Source: Anaeramoeba flamelloides
Lineage: Eukaryota; Metamonada; Anaeramoebidae
Reading direction: 5' to 3'
Length of the DNA stretch: 64,000 bases
NCBI GenBank assembly: GCA_027625915.1
Contig: JANTQA010000033.1
Location: 7,316,001 to 7,380,000 of the forward strand
The notes under the pieces were generated by a model. The model worked only from the letters and a program-made list of their open reading frames with translations. It ran no database searches and was not told where the DNA came from. The position numbers were made by a program, and so were the translations under genes. How positions within the stretch are numbered: the stretch's first letter is position 1; each line of letters opens with the position of its first letter. Shown one piece after another: positions 59,901 to 64,000 of this stretch.

Positions 59901-61992
59901 GGCGTAACGACTGAAGTATGAAGATTGACACTTATTTTAAAAAAAAGTCCACATTTTATTAAAAATGGAAAGTTTCAAAAAGTTTAAATACTGAGATTCT
60001 CATAAGAAAAAAATTAAATACTTTTTTTAAAATGGCTTTAACAGAGATAAAAATCATACTGTTCCAAAAAATCATGTTTATGATGTTGATGAATAATACT
60101 CAGAATTTTTGAATTGGTGTTTTAAGATATCAAATAAAAACGAATTTATCTTGTGGAAAAGAAATTCAACTCCTTTCCTAAAATATCATATTTTATATTT
60201 TTTTTAATAATTTTGAAAATTTTAAACTTTGATAAAAACAAAGAGAAATTTTAACAAAATATATAAGTTTTGTTTGGTATGTTTCACAAATTTTGTTAAA
60301 AATACAGGATACAATAAATGTATATCTAGAAAAAAACAGAAAAAAATATTCACTTTAGTAGACTTTTTCAAACAATACAATAAATTACAAGATTCTTTTA
60401 AGAAAACATTATTTATAAAAAGAAAAAAAAGGAAAATGAAAATGAAGAGATATTTTTCACTTGTCTATTCTAGAAATATCACTATCGAAAATTTTAGTAA
60501 TTACTTTTTTTAGAAAAATAATTGTTACATTTGAAAATCAAAATATTTCAAAAGTAATTTTGAACTTTTTGAAAAAAAATTTTTTGAATAAAAAATAATT
60601 AAAGATTCCTTCTTATTAATTATTATTCGGGTGAAAAATTGAGAACTCTGGATTTGAGAATAATTGTTTTCAAATTAATTCATAAAATAATTAGATTTTT
60701 TATTGTGATTTCTTTTAAAGATTGATCAAAGTGATCAATAAATAATGAAAAAAAAATAATTTTTAAAAAATTTTTTATTAGAAAAAAAAAATATTTAATA
60801 TTTTTTTATTCAATTCACTGTTTAGAAAATAAAAATACATTCATAATCTTTTTTTGAAATTCCCAATTTTCTAAAAAAAATTTTTGAAGAGTTAAATAAT
60901 TATTTTATACAAGTTTTTGAAATTTAAAGGGAATATATTTTCAACCCATACAAGTTAACAACAACATTTAAATCAGTAATTTAGAAATCAGATTTTATCA
61001 AAAATTACCCAATTCTCAAAATATTGTATAAATCAAGAACCAAACAAAGATCCCAAATTCTTGTCTACTACTTTGAAAATTTTTTGGAAAAAAATTGAAA
61101 AAGAAGAAAATAGAAAACAAAAATTTTGTCCTGATTGATACTTCAAATACAAGTTTTAAAAAAGGAAAAATAAAAAAAATATTAGAGAACATTTCTAATA
61201 GAGAGATTATTTTTGATGATCGAATCTTTAAATTAAATAATTAATCAATTATAAGTTAAACAAAAAAAAAGAATAATTGAAAATAGTAAATAATTACCCC
61301 TTGAAAATATTCAGATTTGTTGAAAAGAGAACTAGATTTTTCTATTCAGTTGACCATTTAAATAAATTTCACTTTTTATAAAAATAAAAATAAATTAATT
61401 GTTTGAATCAAATTTGATTGATACTTGGTTTTCAATTATTTTGTTTGATTGTGATTAAAAATCATAATTTTTTTCATCTAAATTCTCAAATAATATATAC
61501 TTTATTTGTCGAATAAGGCAAATTTTTTTCGAAAAGAAAGAAACAAAAAGGAATCAATTGAGCTTTCTTGTGTGATTAATTCTTTCATTTTGATCTAATT
61601 ATTAAAATTTAATTTTTTGTTTAAAAAAATTAAATATTTTTGATTAAAAAAAATAATAATCATGTGACAGTTTGAATTCGAAGAAGAGTTGAACTGACCA
61701 ATATCCAATCGATCTCAGTGCTTTTCCATTTGACCAAAACATTTTTTGACACTCATTAAATTAAAATTAATAATCAAAATTCTCATTTTTAAAATTTAAA
61801 CATCCATTCATAATTATCTGTGATCGCTAATTATTGCAACAATGCAATGAAAATGAGTCAAATTAATCCAATTAAATTACTTTAAATTTCTGAAGAATCA
61901 ATTTTTTTTATGCCAATACCAGAATAATTATAAATTCTTTTTATTCTAATAATTTATACTCTCAATTTCCAAAAAAGTACTTGGAAAAGTGA

Positions 61993-62561
61993 TCAGTCAA
62001 AATGAGTTCTTATTTTATCTGTGTCGTTTGTTGTGATTTGGTATTGAAGAACTGACTTTTCTTCAAAAAAAATAAGAAAGATTAAGATTTGTGAAGAGAT
62101 AAATTTCAGATTTAAATTAGGTAATTTTCTGAAACAAGTTCTCGATTTTTCATTTAGTTCGACCATTTTTTTGAAACTGCTAGAATACCTTTTCCCTTTG
62201 GTCTCAAAAGAAATTCCCTTTCTCGAATGAAAAACTTTTTTTCCAGTCTCTTTTACCAGAAGACTGATTTCACCATCAGCTAAAAAACCATTTCAAGAAT
62301 TTTTAGTCTAATTTAAACTCTTCTTTCAAAAACAGGTTGATTATTTTGACTTCTACTTTTGGAAAAATTATTAAAGTTGATCTTAGAATAGGGTTTGAAG
62401 GATCCAATGAATTATTTTCTGATGGTGAATGAAAACCATTTTCTATTTTTCGATTTTTATAAGATTGTTACTGATCAAAAATTACTCAAACTGATTATTT
62501 TGAAGAATTTGAATGAAAAATTTTCAAGACTGGGAATATCAATCTTTTTTGGTTCGGTCAT
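61993..62561 (-). CDS. small unknown three-exon gene
   Basis: Exons 62561-62492, 62442-62334 and 62263-61993 join in phases 1 and 2 (introns 49 and 70 nt) to give about 149 aa. It starts MTEPKKIDIPSLENFSFKFF. The middle runs GFHSPSENNSLDPSNP and RSTLIIFPKVEVKIINL. Then come LLVKETGKKVFHSRKGISFE and KGKRYSSSFKKMVELNEKSR, ending NDTDKIRTHFD. Codon-like composition and matching phases across two junctions support a real gene. The hydrophobic stretch near KFISSQILIFLIFF may be an unspliced intron. An alternative acceptor at 62279 would add ADGEIS. No family was recognised. It is divergent from the kexin-like gene, 518 bp apart. Confidence 0.5.
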
Positions 62562-63079
62562 TTTTTGGAGTTGGTGTCAAAAAGATTTTGGGTCTTTCCC
62601 ATTTTTTTTTTAATTGAAATTAGTTTTTGGATTTGATACTTGATCGTTTTAATCACAATGAATTTATTTGTTAACTCGAGAATTAATCAATTAAAGAAAA
62701 TCTATTTTGAATGATATTGAAAAAAAATTTCTTCGTCAGATCATTCGATTTAAAAATAGGAATGAAAAAACCTTTCACTAGACCTTTGATCTTGTTAGAT
62801 TTTTTTTTTATTCGAATAATTTTTCTTTTAAGAATTCACAAGTAAGTCGAAAAATTTGAAGTGTAATATTTTAGTTTTATTATCAGTCAAAGTCGTTTCG
62901 TTTTGATTATTAAAAATTTCGCAGATTTCTTTTTTCATTTTTTTTTTTTTTGGAATTTAAATTATTTTCATCAGATTTGTGAAATATTTTTTTAATAAAT
63001 TAATTTCCTTTATTTTTTATTTTTTTTTTTTTAAATTTTTCCCGTTTTAAAAAGACCTTTAAACCAAAATAATTTGACG
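62562..63079. promoter_or_regulatory. shared divergent upstream region
   Basis: 518 bp between the start codons of the small unknown gene (-) and the kexin-like gene (+). It probably contains both promoters. T-rich and A-rich tracts are seen on both sides; no specific motif was recognised. Confidence 0.35.
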
Positions 63080-64000
63080 ATGAAGATTATTTCACTTCTT
63101 ATTGTAAGTTACTCTTTTTCCATTTTTCCTTTCGAATTCAAATTGATTATTTTATGTTCGGATCTAATTTTTTTTTTGTAAAGTTGTCAAAAATCACTTT
63201 TTTTTTTTTTTTTTTTAAACAAGACAATTATTTGCTCTTTTGAAATTCCTGAATAGATCTAAAAAAATGTTATCTAAAAGATCAATGTCTTTGTTTGTTG
63301 TTTAAAAAAAAAGAAGTGTTTCATATTATAAAAAAAAAATATGAGATTTATTGATCTACTTATGATGTGTTTTAAAAGAATTTCCAAGATAACTAAATGA
63401 CAAAAACTAAATTGTGGACTTTCTTCCTTTTTAAAAAAAAAAAACAAAACAATTTGAATCCCAAATAGTCGATCTTGTTCTTTGTCACGATAGCTACTGA
63501 GCCATATGTTCCATCTGAAGATTACTCTGAAGAATTTCAAATTATCCTGACTAAAGCACATAAAGTTTGGGAAGAAGGCTTCACTGGTTTAGGACAAGCG
63601 ATTTCCTTCATTACGGACTCTGTTCGAGGTGATCATAAATCCATCATTCAAAATTTTGATATGGCAGGATCGAAAAATTATTGTGAAGAAGGCACAGATT
63701 ACCCCTATGACGAATCTGAGACTACATCTACGGGGACATATTTAGCAAGTGTTGCTGCGGGCAGTGGGGAAAATTCATGCTGTGGCGTAGGTGTTGCGCC
63801 CAAGTCAAAGATCTATGGGCGAAGGGTCTCCTGCTCGAGCGCGACTGATGTGGAATTGATCAGTGCATTATCAGACACTACCACTGAGCCCGTGTCTGTC
63901 TTCCAAATGTCGATCATCCCGACAACGTGCGTGCTCTTTTTTGGGTGCCGATATTACCAACAGGATCCGATTGTTGCCAACAAGATTAAATCGAACACAC
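63080..64000 (+). CDS. secreted kexin/subtilisin-like (S8) protein lacking the catalytic His (5' part)
   Basis: Exon 1 63080-63103 and exon 2 63469 to the right edge join in phase 0 across a 365-nt intron. Together they give a signal peptide (MKIISLLISILFFVTIA). The S8-like domain starts about 15 residues later with no room for the usual propeptide: VWEEGFTGLGQAISFITDSV (Asp region, D58), NFDMAGSKNY, TTSTGTYLASVAAGSG, CCGVGVAPKSKIYGRRV and SVFQMSI. Kexins have a DxHGTxCAG motif where this protein reads TTSTGTYLAS, so the catalytic His is replaced by Thr96. The Ser region lies beyond the window. Exon 2 is far less AT-rich than its surroundings. It is likely a non-catalytic relative; a proprotein-convertase-like fold is inferred from motif order. 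Confidence 0.75.

Larger units (their letters stand above)
57175..61992. other. intergenic region, repeat-filled, with coding-like scraps
   Basis: 4.8 kb between converging genes. It contains a dispersed repeat (57450-57620), an exon-like scrap at 57632-57735 (EEVSGGTNPKFSFFLRPYNS), the inverted 620-bp repeat (58240-58870), an AAT microsatellite (58883-58914) and an 800-bp repeat copy (59330-59900). A Lys/Phe-rich frame at 60229-60513 is weak. A less AT-rich minus-strand patch at about 61660-61760 (VLVKWKSTEIDWILVSSTLL) could be another exon. Confidence 0.6.

Noticed and set aside
60229-60513. 94-codon plus-strand frame (TTG start), Lys/Phe-rich
   Set aside because: Its composition follows AT-rich background, it has no motif, no ATG near the start and no splice context; chance frame likely.
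61660-61760. Possible tRNA (GTTCAACTC-like B box on the minus strand)
   Set aside because: No consistent acceptor, D and anticodon stems could be paired; it reads better as a coding-like patch.
1-64000. CRISPR arrays, rRNA genes, operons, organelle DNA or prokaryotic transfer
   Set aside because: No regular spaced repeats, no rRNA landmarks, spliceosomal introns throughout, and eukaryotic-only gene families.

Overview
This window is nuclear DNA of a very AT-rich, intron-bearing protist. Every recognisable gene is eukaryotic: an ER Hsp70 ending in HDEL, a V-ATPase c subunit, a Rab5-type GTPase, Gemin2, a CLASP-type TOG protein, a ribosomal L7-like protein and a leucine-rich-repeat PP2C. Coding stretches carry Asn/Gln runs and Glu-Lys runs. 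Introns have GT..AG ends. This suits an amoeboid protist such as an anaeramoeba or an amoebozoan. Gene density is too low for Dictyostelium, and the sequence alone does not fix the species. There are no bacterial features, CRISPR arrays, rRNA or convincing tRNA genes.

Layout: 1-4368 (-) CLASP-like gene, running off the left edge; 8736-10496 (-) acidic/EK-rich protein with PH-like folds; 15199-18459 (+) small PH-domain protein; 22656-23414 (-) Gemin2; 25406-29696 (-) V-ATPase proteolipid in six exons; 34007-37998 (-) one LRR-PP2C gene in two exons; 39515-39893 (+) small unknown two-exon gene; 44732-46717 (-) BiP; 49864-54037 (+) Rab5-like GTPase; 56401-57174 (+) RPL7-like ribosome-assembly factor; 61993-62561 (-) unknown three-exon gene; 63080-64000 (+) secreted kexin/subtilisin-like protein lacking the catalytic His, running off the right edge. 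The genes are unrelated housekeeping functions with no shared pathway. The closest pair is the divergent one at 62.5/63.1 kb.

The striking architecture is in the non-coding DNA. Most introns are 43-365 nt, but three genes (CLASP, V-ATPase c, Rab5) each hold one intron of 3.2-3.4 kb, and the PH gene probably holds one of 2.5 kb. Gaps between genes, mostly 2-7 kb, and these giant introns are built largely from decayed dispersed repeats. They include a 195-bp TA-flanked palindromic MITE (three copies), a 155-165 bp second MITE, a 525-bp TIR element, an 80-bp palindrome family, and at least six families of 150-800 bp direct or inverted dispersed repeats. Several exon-like fragments, including a broken gene inside an inverted repeat at 11.2-11.9 kb, suggest gene debris among them.

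All splice structures were worked out by eye from reading frame, GT/AG and family alignment. RNA data would be the decisive check. No clearly new molecular system was found; the best leads are the intron architecture, the His-less kexin-like protein, and the multi-exon genes recovered from apparently empty DNA.
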